DNA of 64,000 nucleotides from CATQGW01 sp965242565. Lineage in GTDB: Bacteria > Chloroflexota > Dehalococcoidia > Bin125. Location of the stretch: NCBI GenBank assembly GCA_965242565.1, contig OZ251457.1:558001-622000 (forward strand), in the 5' to 3' direction. The position numbers were made by a program, and so were the translations under genes. This document shows, one piece after another, positions 7,965-15,431 of this stretch. Within the stretch, counting starts at the first letter, position 1; each line of letters begins with the position of its first letter. The notes under the pieces were generated by a model. The model did no database searches, had not been told where the DNA came from, and was given only the letters and a program-made list of their open reading frames with translations.

Positions 7965-9050
7965 ATGAGGATCATCGCCAGGTTGGGCATCGTGGCAGCC
8001 CTAATCGCCGCGATTTGTGGGGGGGGGGTAAGCCTCTCACCTTCTGAGCCTGCTGAGGCTCACGGGACATGTGCGAATCACCAGTACCGCACATACGACG
8101 GAACGCATGACAGGGATGGGGACGGTGTCGGCTGCGAGTCCAAGCCCGAGCCGCCGAGTCGGAGATCAAGCAGCGGATCGTCAGGTTCCGGGTCCTCAGG
8201 CACAAGAACGTCGGGAACCGGCGGATACACGCCAACCGCATCATCGGGATACGACCGCGACAATTGGGACTACGACTCACGCAGCGCCCGCGCCCGACTC
8301 GGCTGCAATTCAAGCGAACACGTTGATCACATCGTCGCCCTGAAAGAGGCATACGACTCTGGGGCCGCCTCGTGGTCAGGCGCGCGAAAGGCGCAGTTCG
8401 CCAACGATCCGCTAAATCAATGGTGCCTCGCTGCCGGCGTCAACATCAGCAAATCCGACGGCGATCTCGCCGAGTGGCGCGGCGGCAGCTGCGGCCAGCG
8501 GAAGTACATCGCCACCGTCACGCTGCAAGTCAAGCGCCGATACGGTCTCTCAATCGACGGCGCGGAGCAACGCGCCATCGACAGCGCGCTTGCGGCTTCG
8601 TGCGCAGCCGTTCAACCGCCCGCGACCGCTCAGCCGCCTCAGTCCACAACGGGCTCAGCGACAGGTTCGACGCCGTCCGATAGTTCGAGCAGCCGCATCG
8701 AAACTGCCGCAACAGCGGATCCAGTGCGGGGGCGCATCGTTGCGCGACGGCTCGCAGATGGGCGAACGGAGTTCGGCTGGTTGCCGACGGGGAGTGCAAA
8801 TCAGGTGCTCCCGCAGCGCCGCTACTTCCCTGCAACGGTGACGATCGATCGCTGGCTGACATCCAGCGCCGTTGAGGTTGCAGGCGTCGAGATCGGCCGC
8901 ATCAACGCACGTCTGCGCGAGAACGGCAGGATCGAATTCGCTTTCACGCCGACAGGTCAGGCTCGCATCCTGCCCTCGAGTCGCTACTTCCCGGCAACGG
9001 CGGCGATCGATCGCTGGTTGCGCAGCACGGAACTCGAATTCGGCCGATAG
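7965..9050 (+). CDS. Secreted HNH-family nuclease with calcium-binding motif and C-terminal repeats
   Basis: A 361-residue secreted protein. A signal peptide occupies residues 1-34 (MRIIARLGIVAALIAAICGG, cleavage near PAEAHG). Next comes an excalibur-type Ca-binding motif (HDRDGDGVGCES), a Ser/Gly-rich linker, then a DUF1524/HNH-type core: EHVDHIVALKEAYDSGA, FANDPLNQWCLAAGVN, KSDGDLAEW. The C-terminus holds two related ~48-residue repeats, each ending RYFPATxxIDRWL. It is expected to cut DNA or RNA outside the cell. ATG start with AAAGGA upstream. A G10 run in the signal-peptide region (8019-8028) is in frame as sequenced. Two relatives lie at 13.8-15.4 kb. Confidence 0.8.
   Translation: MRIIARLGIVAALIAAICGGGVSLSPSEPAEAHGTCANHQYRTYDGTHDRDGDGVGCESKPEPPSRRSSSGSSGSGSSGTRTSGTGGYTPTASSGYDRDNWDYDSRSARARLGCNSSEHVDHIVALKEAYDSGAASWSGARKAQFANDPLNQWCLAAGVNISKSDGDLAEWRGGSCGQRKYIATVTLQVKRRYGLSIDGAEQRAIDSALAASCAAVQPPATAQPPQSTTGSATGSTPSDSSSSRIETAATADPVRGRIVARRLADGRTEFGWLPTGSANQVLPQRRYFPATVTIDRWLTSSAVEVAGVEIGRINARLRENGRIEFAFTPTGQARILPSSRYFPATAAIDRWLRSTELEFGR
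8019..8028 (+). repeat. G10 homopolymer inside signal-peptide coding region
   Basis: Ten consecutive G encode the Gly-Gly-Gly-Val portion of the HNH nuclease signal peptide. A one-base slip would abolish the protein, so the tract could act as an on/off switch. In the given sequence it is ON. Confidence 0.7.
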
Positions 9051-9104
9051 GGAGCGGTCAACGCCAGCGCAACCGGCCACACGAGCAGAGCGGGGTAAAG
9101 CACA

Positions 9105-9149
9105 GGGGACTGAAGCGCAACAGGCGATGGCGCCCGCGCTTCAGTCCCC
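9105..9149. terminator. Bidirectional hairpin between convergent genes
   Basis: A perfect 14-bp inverted repeat (GGGGACTGAAGCGC at 9105-9118 against its complement at 9136-9149) with a 17-nt loop. It sits between the HNH nuclease (+) and the LysR gene (-), and one arm includes the LysR stop codon. No T-run follows, so it may work as a structural 3' end for both transcripts. Confidence 0.65.
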
Positions 9150-10085
9150 GTTCCGCTCGTAAGTCGACCGAATCAACCCCAAAAAGCTCATCGCCGTCGG
9201 CGAAAGCGTCCGCCCCTGGCGGTAGATCGCCGCGATGCTGCGGCTGATCCGCGCCGCCCCCTCAATCTCGATCGGAATTAACTCCCCCGCCGCCAACTCC
9301 CGCTGCACCGCCACACGCGGCAGAAACGCCAGCCCCAGACCGCGCAGCACCAGATGCTTCGCCATCTCCAGACTGTCCACATCGAGCGAGTGCCGCGGCG
9401 TCAGATCCGAATCGCGGAACACCGCGTGGCTCAGCGCGTGATATGACGACCCCGTGTCGAAGAAGATGATCGACTCCCGTGCAATCGTCGCCACCGGCGC
9501 ATGCCGCGCGCCCGACAGTCGGTGCTGCGGGCTGGCCATCAGCATGATGTCGTCCTCGTAGAGGTTGATCGTCACGATCTCCGGGTGCGTCAGCCGCCGC
9601 TCGAAGCCGATCTGCACCACATCGTCCAGCACCATCTGCGAGACCTCTTCCGAGCGCCCCGTGCGGATCGTGATCTCCACCCCCGGGTGCGCCTCGTCGA
9701 AGCGCTGGAGCAGGTCCGGCAGCACGTAGGCGCCGATCGTCGGCGCGGTGCCGATGAAAATTGTCCCGCCGCCGCCCTCGCGCAGCGCGTTGACCGCCTC
9801 CGTCGCGTCGCGCGCCGCGTTCAGTGTCCGCTGCGCGTGCGGCAGCAGCGCCCGCCCCGCGTCGGTCAGCCGGATGTCGTGCCCCAGACGCTCGAACAGC
9901 GCCGCCCCCAGGTCGCGCTCCAGCGCCGCAATCCGCGCGCTGACCGTCGGCTGCGTCAGGCTGATCGACTGCGCCGCCCGCGTAAACGAGCGCTCCGACG
10001 CCACCGCGATAAACGCCTCCAGACGCGGAATCCCAATGTCGTGCGGCGTCGCATCGTCGGCGTGAATTGGTCGTCGCGGCGGCAT
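9141..10085 (-). CDS. LysR-family transcriptional regulator
   Basis: A 314-residue LTTR. The winged helix-turn-helix is at about residues 17-77 (LEAFIAVASERSFTRAAQ, TQPTVSARIAALERDLGAALFERL, LTDAGRALLPHA). A periplasmic-binding-like effector domain follows (GTIFIGTAPTIGAYVLPDLL...). Targets are unknown. It is the last gene of a minus-strand run behind a ferredoxin and a 115-residue protein (16-nt gap), so it may sense the redox substrate handled by those genes; this is inference. Confidence 0.9.
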   Translation of the reverse strand: MPPRRPIHADDATPHDIGIPRLEAFIAVASERSFTRAAQSISLTQPTVSARIAALERDLGAALFERLGHDIRLTDAGRALLPHAQRTLNAARDATEAVNALREGGGGTIFIGTAPTIGAYVLPDLLQRFDEAHPGVEITIRTGRSEEVSQMVLDDVVQIGFERRLTHPEIVTINLYEDDIMLMASPQHRLSGARHAPVATIARESIIFFDTGSSYHALSHAVFRDSDLTPRHSLDVDSLEMAKHLVLRGLGLAFLPRVAVQRELAAGELIPIEIEGAARISRSIAAIYRQGRTLSPTAMSFLGLIRSTYERNGD

Positions 10086-10101
10086 CGCCCGGCCTCTCTC
10101 G

Positions 10102-10422
10102 CTAGCCTCGCCGCACGCCCGTCTTGCGCACCGTCAGATCGCCGTAGACGCCCAGCTGACAGGCCAGCCGCACCGGTTCATCGAGCGCCTGCCGCCCGCG
10201 CTGGTTGAGCAGCGCCTCGCGCTCCGCCCGTCCCATCTCCGAAACCGCGTCCGCGCCCTCCAGCAGCAGCACGAAACAGCCCGCGCAGCGGCACTGCATG
10301 TCGCACTGATTCGGCCACCACAACCCCGCCGCCCGCGCCGACTGCATCAGGTTCTCCCCGTCGGCCACCGCCACCTCAATTCCTGAAGGCTCAACCGTCA
10401 CCGTATGCGTCTGTCCGTTCAC
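10102..10422 (-). CDS. 2Fe-2S ferredoxin
   Basis: A 106-residue plant/adrenodoxin-type ferredoxin. Cluster ligands are Cys40, Cys46 and Cys49 in NQCDMQCRCAGC (C-x5-C-x2-C) and Cys88 in RLACQL; an extra Cys44 lies inside the loop. It transfers single electrons to an unidentified oxygenase or reductase. It lies 11 nt downstream of the 115-residue protein gene and just upstream of the LysR gene, so it is probably part of one transcript. Confidence 0.88.
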   Translation of the reverse strand: MNGQTHTVTVEPSGIEVAVADGENLMQSARAAGLWWPNQCDMQCRCAGCFVLLLEGADAVSEMGRAEREALLNQRGRQALDEPVRLACQLGVYGDLTVRKTGVRRG

Positions 10423-10433
10423 CGCCGCCGCCC

Positions 10434-10781
10434 TCAGCCGCTCCGCTGAATCCCCGCGAAGCCCAGAAAATCATCCTCCCACGACAGCACCTGCTCCACG
10501 AATCCCCGCGGCACCGGGCGAATCTGCGATGTGTCGATCCCGTCCGTCGAAAGCGTCTCCGGCGGCGGCCCCACCATCACGTTCTCCGCCTGCATCCGCT
10601 CGATGATCGCCTGCACTACTGCTGCCCGATCATCGGCCGGCGTCCCCGCCTCGATCGCGTCCCACTCCATCGAGAGCACCAAATCCACGAAGCCGCCCGT
10701 CGTCATCAGCCCCTCCTCCGAGAGCTGCTCCGCGATCCAGTCGCTGGCTTCGTTCATCAGGGCTTCCGACGGTCGGGGCAT
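10434..10781 (-). CDS. Hypothetical protein (115 aa)
   Basis: Not recognised. A small acidic, helical, soluble protein: the N-terminal half is predicted helical (LMNEASDWIAEQLSEEGL, VLSMEWDAIEAG), and the C-terminal half is Pro-rich, ending GFVEQVLSWEDDFLGFAG. No signal peptide, Cys or known motif. It lies 11 nt ahead of the 2Fe-2S ferredoxin gene, suggesting a role with that electron carrier. Confidence 0.65.
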   Translation of the reverse strand: MPRPSEALMNEASDWIAEQLSEEGLMTTGGFVDLVLSMEWDAIEAGTPADDRAAVVQAIIERMQAENVMVGPPPETLSTDGIDTSQIRPVPRGFVEQVLSWEDDFLGFAGIQRSG

Positions 10782-10817
10782 CGGCAGTCGTTCCCTTCAC
10801 CGGCTCGTGGGCGTGAG

Positions 10818-10961
10818 TCAGTCGCCCACAATCTCCGGGCGGTTGCTGTCCGTGATCGTCACATCGCTGTCCACGCCCAGCCCGCTCTGAATCAGGATGA
10901 TCATCAGCAGCACCAGCAGGATGCTGCCCACGCTGATCAGCAGGTAACGGCGCAGTCGCAT
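10818..10961 (-). CDS. Small membrane protein (47 aa)
   Basis: A short reading frame with start ATG at 10961 and stop TGA at 10820-10818. It encodes MRLRRYLL, then one hydrophobic helix (ISVGSILLVLLMIILIQSG), then an acidic outside tail (VDSDVTITDSNRPEIVGD). The positive-inside N-terminus, single helix and codon use typical of the region support a real gene. It lies at the head of the minus-strand run containing the 115-residue protein and ferredoxin. Function unknown. Confidence 0.55.
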   Translation of the reverse strand: MRLRRYLLISVGSILLVLLMIILIQSGLGVDSDVTITDSNRPEIVGD

Positions 10962-11054
10962 GCCCCCAGTCTACCCCCCGCGCGCGGTAAGATTGAGGCG
11001 CGCCCCGCTCGCGCGGATCGCGCACGCCCGATCAGCACCCCAGGAGCGCCGACG

Positions 11055-12206
11055 ATGGACCGCCCCGTACTGCACACCGAACTCTGCGACCTGCTCGACA
11101 TTGAGTACCCGATCATCCTCGCCGGCATGGGCCCCACCGTCGGCGGCGGACAGGGCGGCGTGGCCGGACCGGAGCTCGTCGCCGCCGTCTCCAACGCCGG
11201 CGGACTCGGCGTGCTCGGCGCCGCCGGCTTCCCCCCCGACCGCCTCGAAGAGCAAATCCGCCGCATCCAGGACCTCACCGACCGCCCCTTCGGCGTCGAC
11301 ATCCTCGTCCCCGCCAACGTCGCCCGACGCCCCAGCGGACGCGAGCGCCCCAAAGACCCGCGCGACCTGCTGCCCGATGAGCACCGCGCCGTGATCAACG
11401 ACATCCGCGAGCGCCTCGAACTGCCCGACGCCCAGGCTCCCCGCGCCGATGTCCGCACGCCCCGCTTCACCCCTCAGGACCAGGTCGACGCCATCACCGG
11501 CATGCAGGTCCCCGTGCTCGCCACCGGACTCGGCAACCCCGCACCCTTCGTCGACCAGGTCCATGAAGCCAACGGCAAGGTCATCTCGCTCGTCGGCAAC
11601 GTCAAAAACGCCCTCCGCGTCCACGAGGGCGGCGCGGACATCGTCGTCGCCCAGGGCCACGAAGCCGGCGGACACACCGGGCGGATCGGCACTATGGCCC
11701 TGCTCCCTCAGGTGCTCGACGCTGTCGCCCCCACCCCGGTCGTCGCCGCCGGCGGCATCGGCGACGGACGCGGCCTCGCCGCCGCGCTCGCGATGGGCTG
11801 CGTGGGCGTCTGGTGCGGCACCGCCTTCATCCCCACCCAGGAAGCCAACCTCGACGAGTTCCGCAAGCGACGCATCCTCGCCGCCCGCGACGAAGACACC
11901 CGCGTCACCCGCCTCTACAGCGGCAAAACCATGCGCAACATCACCAACGAACTGATCGAAGCCTGGGAAGACTCCGGCGAGCAAGCCCTCCCCATGGGCC
12001 TCCAGGGCCTGCTCATCGCCGACATCGCCGAAGCCGCCAAGCAAGGCGAGCGCCAAGACCTCCTCATGAACGCCGCCGGCCAAATCAGCGGCCTGCTCAA
12101 CGACATCCGCCCCGCGGCCGAGGTGTTGGAGGAAATGGTCCGAGAAGCCGTCGAAGTCTTCACCACCCGCCTCCCCGCCAACCTCAAAACCGCCCTCACC
12201 GCCTGA
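11055..12206 (+). CDS. Nitronate monooxygenase (2-nitropropane dioxygenase family)
   Basis: A 383-residue FMN-dependent TIM-barrel enzyme that oxidises alkyl nitronates. It shows the family pattern: PIILAGMGPTVGG near the N-terminus, AAVSNAGGLGVLGA, QGHEAGGHTGR with the catalytic His, and the FMN-phosphate loop VVAAGGIGDGRGLAAALAMG followed by VWCGTAFIPTQE. SAR202-like bacteria carry many such flavoenzymes. It is divergent from the minus-strand ferredoxin group; TAAGAT at about 10988 may be its -10. Confidence 0.9.
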   Translation: MDRPVLHTELCDLLDIEYPIILAGMGPTVGGGQGGVAGPELVAAVSNAGGLGVLGAAGFPPDRLEEQIRRIQDLTDRPFGVDILVPANVARRPSGRERPKDPRDLLPDEHRAVINDIRERLELPDAQAPRADVRTPRFTPQDQVDAITGMQVPVLATGLGNPAPFVDQVHEANGKVISLVGNVKNALRVHEGGADIVVAQGHEAGGHTGRIGTMALLPQVLDAVAPTPVVAAGGIGDGRGLAAALAMGCVGVWCGTAFIPTQEANLDEFRKRRILAARDEDTRVTRLYSGKTMRNITNELIEAWEDSGEQALPMGLQGLLIADIAEAAKQGERQDLLMNAAGQISGLLNDIRPAAEVLEEMVREAVEVFTTRLPANLKTALTA

Positions 12207-12281
12207 CGCCCACCTCCCCTTATCCCGCCCTCCCCACCCTTCCTGCCTCTCCCTCCATCCTGCGCGGACCCTTTCCGACCT

Positions 12282-12388
12282 CTCCCCCCGTCGCGGGGGG
12301 AGACTGAGAGGGGGGCTCCGCCCTTCCCAATCGCCCCCCTATGCAGGGGGGCTGTCCGCTTCCAGCGGACTGGGGGGTCGGCCGCCCC
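12282..12388. repeat. Family-1 interspersed palindromic repeat, long copy
   Basis: The fullest copy of the family. In order: a C6-GTCGC-G6 hairpin, AGACTGAGAGGGGGG, a CTCCGCCC spacer, a C6-TATGCA-G6 hairpin, CTGTCCGCTTCCAGCGGAC (inverted repeat), then TGGGGGGTCGGCC. It lies between nitronate monooxygenase and the HNH/RAMP-like islet. Confidence 0.75.
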
Positions 12389-12464
12389 ATCGCCGCCTAC
12401 CGTACGGGTGTGCTATCCTCAGCGCAGAACGAACGCGCACCCGCACGACAACCGGAATTGGAAT

Positions 12465-12989
12465 GTGTGTCCTGTGTGTGGTAGAACTGATGGACCAAGA
12501 ACGAGGCAAGCCAAGGAGGCTGCGCGTGAGCGATCCGGCGGCGTCTGCCAATTCTGCGGCCAACGTCCTGCCGACGAAGGGCATCACTGGCTCGTCCAGT
12601 ACCTGCCCGATGCCTGCGAGTGCAACGTCACCGCGGATCACATCACAGCGCTCTGTCGGCCTTGCCACAAGATCGCGACAACCCTGCGCCGCTTCACGAG
12701 GCGTGAGGGCGACATCTGGCAGTTCCTGAGCACATTCGAGGAGGCAATCTCATCATGCAGTTCACCGTCACCATCGAGGGTATCCGCCCGATCATCATGC
12801 ACAACGGAGCGGCCGGACTCGACACCCGCAGCCCTGCCAATCTCGAAAAGGCGGAAATCGCCCGCAAGCGCGGCTCCAACCGCACCGCCAGCGACGACGC
12901 ACGACTCGCCGAGCTCGAATGCCAAACCTCGCTTTGGCTCGACGCGGGCGGAGCGCCTACGATCCCGCCTGCGGCGCTCCGATCCATGA
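12465..12989 (+). CDS. Zinc-finger HNH-like protein with overrunning C-terminus
   Basis: The convincing part is residues 1-97: CPVCGRTDG, then VCQFCGQRPADEGHHW, TADHITALCRPCHKIATT, ending EGDIWQFLSTFEEAISS. The paired CxxC motifs around a GHHW/DH core match small HNH endonucleases of phages and mobile elements. After about 12752 the frame stays open to 12989 but overlaps the next gene by 235 nt and reads as low-complexity Ser/Pro/Arg, so the natural stop has probably been lost. A GTG start at 12465 is tentative; the frame is open from 12408. TATCCT at 12412 could be a -10. Confidence 0.5.
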   Translation: MCPVCGRTDGPRTRQAKEAARERSGGVCQFCGQRPADEGHHWLVQYLPDACECNVTADHITALCRPCHKIATTLRRFTRREGDIWQFLSTFEEAISSCSSPSPSRVSARSSCTTERPDSTPAALPISKRRKSPASAAPTAPPATTHDSPSSNAKPRFGSTRAERLRSRLRRSDP

Positions 12990-13357
12990 TCGAAACAGCC
13001 GCCCGGAAGCTGAAGCAGGGTCCGCAGGTCAGGGAGGGGTTGATCGTCGACGATGTGCTCGCGTTCACCTACGACCGTGAGCGCTACGGGGAAGCAGTCG
13101 AAGAACTGGGCCAGACGACGCAGTTCACCGTTCCGGTGGTCGTCCAACGCAGCCGGATACTCCGCACCCGGGCGAAGTTCGACGAGTGGTCCTGCACATT
13201 CAGCTTGGACACCGACGATGAACAGGTAGATCAGGAACAGCTAGAGACCTGGCTGGACATCGGCGGGCGACGGATTGGCCTCGGCGACTGGCGACCAGAG
13301 AAGAGCGGTGACTACGGCCGTTTCAAGGTCGTGTCGATTGTAGGAGTGGATGGCTGA
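12755..13357 (+). CDS. Phage/RAMP-like protein of unknown function
   Basis: A 200-residue protein. The N-terminus MQFTVTIEGIRPIIMHNG, a central PTIPPAALRSMIETAARK and a C-terminal GGRRIGLGDWRPEKSGDYG segment recall RAMP-fold (ferredoxin-like) proteins seen in phages, where a 'PxxxLRxxI' helix and a final Gly-rich loop recur. That comparison is from memory and unproven. AGGAGG lies about 11 nt upstream. It follows the zinc-finger HNH gene and precedes GGCNN repeats, suggesting a small mobile or defence-related islet. No catalytic motif is visible. Confidence 0.6.
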   Translation: MQFTVTIEGIRPIIMHNGAAGLDTRSPANLEKAEIARKRGSNRTASDDARLAELECQTSLWLDAGGAPTIPPAALRSMIETAARKLKQGPQVREGLIVDDVLAFTYDRERYGEAVEELGQTTQFTVPVVVQRSRILRTRAKFDEWSCTFSLDTDDEQVDQEQLETWLDIGGRRIGLGDWRPEKSGDYGRFKVVSIVGVDG

Positions 13358-13365
13358 TGAACTCG

Positions 13366-13478
13366 GTGGTCGGGCTGGGTCTGGCCAGATTGGTTCTGAC
13401 CAGGCGTGGCAGGGCCTGTCGAGGCTTGGCTAGGCCCCGTGCGGCTAGGCCTGGCTTGGCTAGGCTCGGCATGGCAAG
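13366..13478. repeat. GGCNN pentanucleotide-periodic repeat, block 1
   Basis: An imperfect 5-bp-periodic sequence: ggctt ggcta ggccc cgtgc, then ggcta ggcct ggctt ggcta, ggctc ggcat ggcaa. A 5-bp period is incompatible with a conserved reading frame, so it is non-coding. Starts 9 bp after the RAMP-like gene. Confidence 0.7.
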
Positions 13479-13481
13479 GAC

Positions 13482-13512
13482 GCGCAGGTGGGAGTCTTGC
13501 TCTCACCTGCGC
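13482..13512. terminator. Strong hairpin between the two GGCNN blocks
   Basis: GCGCAGGTGGGAG pairs with CTCTCACCTGCGC (12 of 13 positions) around loop TCTTG. No T-run follows. It could terminate the RAMP-like transcript or be a recombination or structural element of the repeat region. Confidence 0.55.
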
Positions 13513-13605
13513 CGCCGGCCCGCCGTTCTTACCCAGCAAGTGCCGATGCACATCGGCCACGCTCACTGTGGCGATGGCGCGACACGATCTAGCTTCATCG
13601 CGCAG

Positions 13606-13700
13606 GGCTCGGCGCGGCATTGCAAGGCTCGGCCCGGCGCGTCAAGGCTTGTCGCGGCCCGGCTAGGCAGTGTTGGGCATGGCGAGGAGGGGCGCGGCGA
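13606..13700. repeat. GGCNN pentanucleotide-periodic repeat, block 2
   Basis: A second, more degenerate stretch: ggctc ggcgc ggcat, ggctc ggccc ggcgc, ggccc ggcta ggcag. The 13513-13605 gap between the blocks holds no convincing gene. Confidence 0.6.
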
Positions 13701-13792
13701 CGTACATCGCCGCGCCCGCTTCCGCGGATACGCACGCTCCGCTCCATCAAGGCAAGCAACGCAAAGCTTCGCCCCCGCTCTAGACCGAGTGG

Positions 13793-13814
13793 CGCGGGCG
13801 TTTAGACGCCCGCG
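13793..13814. terminator. Hairpin spanning the stop codon of the minus-strand nuclease gene
   Basis: A perfect 9-bp stem, CGCGGGCGT with ACGCCCGCG, around a TTAG loop. The loop contains the complement of the nuclease TAA stop. Likely marks the 3' end of that transcript. Confidence 0.6.
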
Positions 13815-14623
13815 TCCGCGCCCAGGATCTCTCGCAGCGCCGCCAACTCCGCCTCGTCATATGTCAGGCTCCAGCGCGTCTTGATCAGCACCCACTCGGC
13901 CGCGTACCGCTCATGCACGGACGGGTCCGCCGGCAGCCACTCTGCCGGGTCGCGGTAGCCCTTCTCCATGTTCGTCGCCGGCGTGATCGAATAGATGTTG
14001 TCCGGATCCAGTGCGAACGCCTGCTTGGTCTCGCGATCCCAGTATGCCGCGCCCGACTCGTGCGCCTGCGCCAGCCCGACCAGATGGTCGCGTTCGGTGA
14101 AGGCATTGCTCGATGAGTCGTAGAACGCGCGAGGCGCGTTCTCGGGCAGGTCTCGGTGCCCGTTGGGCAGGTACGCGAAGCGGTTGTACGACGGGTGGCC
14201 CAAACCCCATGTGACAGAATGCGGCCGCGCGTTTTGAACGATCGCTGTTGCAAGGGCGATCGGACTCGTTGCTGGCTGCTCGCCGGCATCTGCCACTGGC
14301 TGCGGCGTCGTTTTCGTAAAGCGCTGGCGAGACTTGGACCCAGCGGCAGCTGAAGTGTCGCCGACAAGAAGTCGTCTTCGTTCGGCCTCAGAGAGCTCAA
14401 AATAGTCGTTGAGCGCGCGCGTCCAAGTCGCTTTTTTGAGCGCCCGCGCGGCGTGGCGGCCAAGCTCTCGTCCCGCGGCCTCGTACAGTCGTTGCTCGGT
14501 GCTCTCACGAGATGCTGCTATTCGACCGATGAGCATCGCGTCAGCAGTTAGCCCTGCCTCGGCAGCGCGCTCACGCATGTAGGCCAGGTGAAAATCGTCT
14601 GCGAGCGCCTGCAAGTCCGCCAT
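13802..14623 (-). CDS. HNH-family (DUF1524-like) nuclease, cytoplasmic form
   Basis: A 273-residue protein without signal peptide. The N-terminal ~120 residues are helical and unrecognised. The C-terminal half carries the same core as the secreted nucleases in this window: FTERDHLVGLAQAHESGAAYW, FALDPDNIYSITPATNMEKG, RDPAEWLP, RWSLTYDEAELAALREIL. The first His of HNH is in RDHLV. ATG start with AGGAG 8 nt upstream. It is divergent from its relative at 14726 across a short regulatory gap, so the pair may be co-regulated. Confidence 0.7.
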   Translation of the reverse strand: MADLQALADDFHLAYMRERAAEAGLTADAMLIGRIAASRESTEQRLYEAAGRELGRHAARALKKATWTRALNDYFELSEAERRRLLVGDTSAAAGSKSRQRFTKTTPQPVADAGEQPATSPIALATAIVQNARPHSVTWGLGHPSYNRFAYLPNGHRDLPENAPRAFYDSSSNAFTERDHLVGLAQAHESGAAYWDRETKQAFALDPDNIYSITPATNMEKGYRDPAEWLPADPSVHERYAAEWVLIKTRWSLTYDEAELAALREILGADAGV

Positions 14624-14656
14624 ATCGTGTCTCCTGGGCTGCCAGTGTGATCGAGC

Positions 14657-14689
14657 GAAAGTCGCACTTTCAGTCTATCATATGTTCTG
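14657..14689. promoter_or_regulatory. Candidate operator and promoter between divergent nuclease genes
   Basis: GAAAGT-cgc-ACTTTC (14657-14671) is a perfect 15-bp palindrome, followed by TATCAT as a possible -10 for the plus-strand gene. A repressor-type site serving both divergent nuclease genes is plausible but unproven. Confidence 0.4.
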
Positions 14690-14725
14690 AAGCCGTCCGT
14701 CGCATTGAGCAGGATCGTGCGCCTG

Positions 14726-15431
14726 ATGTCGATCGCCGCCCGCCCCGTTGCCATCGCAGCCGCTGTGATGCTCGCCGCCCTCGCGATCCTCGGCCACGCC
14801 GCGGCGGACGGCTGGTGCGTGGACCTTGAGAGCGACGGCTGGCGGCTCACCGGCTGCATCGAAGACGACAACACCGCCTCCTGGACCGCCCTCGGCGACG
14901 ACGGCAGCTTCTGGATCTGGACCAACGGCGACTGGCAACGCCAGTCCACCGCCGCCGCCGACGCCCTCGCCTACCTGAGCGCCATCGAACCAACCCCCGA
15001 AACCTGGAACGCCCCTCACCCCTTCTACGACCGCCGCGACTGGGAAAGCTTCCCCCTCGACCGCTACCGCGAGGCCGCGTACGAGTGGGCCTTCTACGCC
15101 CCCACCCACGAAGCGCTCTACGACGGCCCGCGCCAGCGCGACCACCTCGTCGCTCTCGCCGAAGCTCACCAGAGCGGCGGCGCATATTGGCCCGACGCCA
15201 TCAAGGCGGCGTTCGCCCTCGACGCGCAGAACATCTACTGGCTGCCCGCCGCCGTCAACGCCGAAAAGTGGTCCCACGACCCCGCCGGCTGGCGTCCCGC
15301 GCAGCCCGGCGTCCACCAACCCTACGCCGTCCACTGGATCCAAATCAAACGCAAGTGGTCCCTCAGCTTCGACGCCCCCGAAATCGCCGCCCTCCGCCGG
15401 ATGCTCCGCACTCCCCCTGTACGATCCCCAT
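14726..15431 (+). CDS. Secreted HNH-family (DUF1524-like) nuclease, stop codon missing
   Basis: A signal peptide occupies about residues 1-28 (RPVAIAAAVMLAALAILGHAAA). A small beta domain follows (CVDLESDGWRLTGCIEDD), then the shared nuclease core QRDHLVALAEAHQSGGAYW, FALDAQNIYWLPAAVNAEKW, HDPAGWRP, KWSLSFDAPEIAALRRML. By comparison with the sister gene the protein should end near 15425. No stop occurs there, and the frame stays open to 16120 across the FtsX-like gene, where it reads as Arg/Pro-rich shadow. Start uncertain among TTG 14705, GTG 14717 and ATG 14726. The last was chosen for the best signal peptide. Confidence 0.65.

Noticed and set aside
12408..12464. Earlier GTG start for the HNH protein at 12408
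   Set aside because: It overlaps a likely -10 box (TATCCT) and adds no recognisable sequence; kept only as an alternative.
13366..13700. CRISPR array
   Set aside because: The GGCNN blocks have a 5-bp period with no constant repeat/unique spacer alternation, and no cas genes are nearby.
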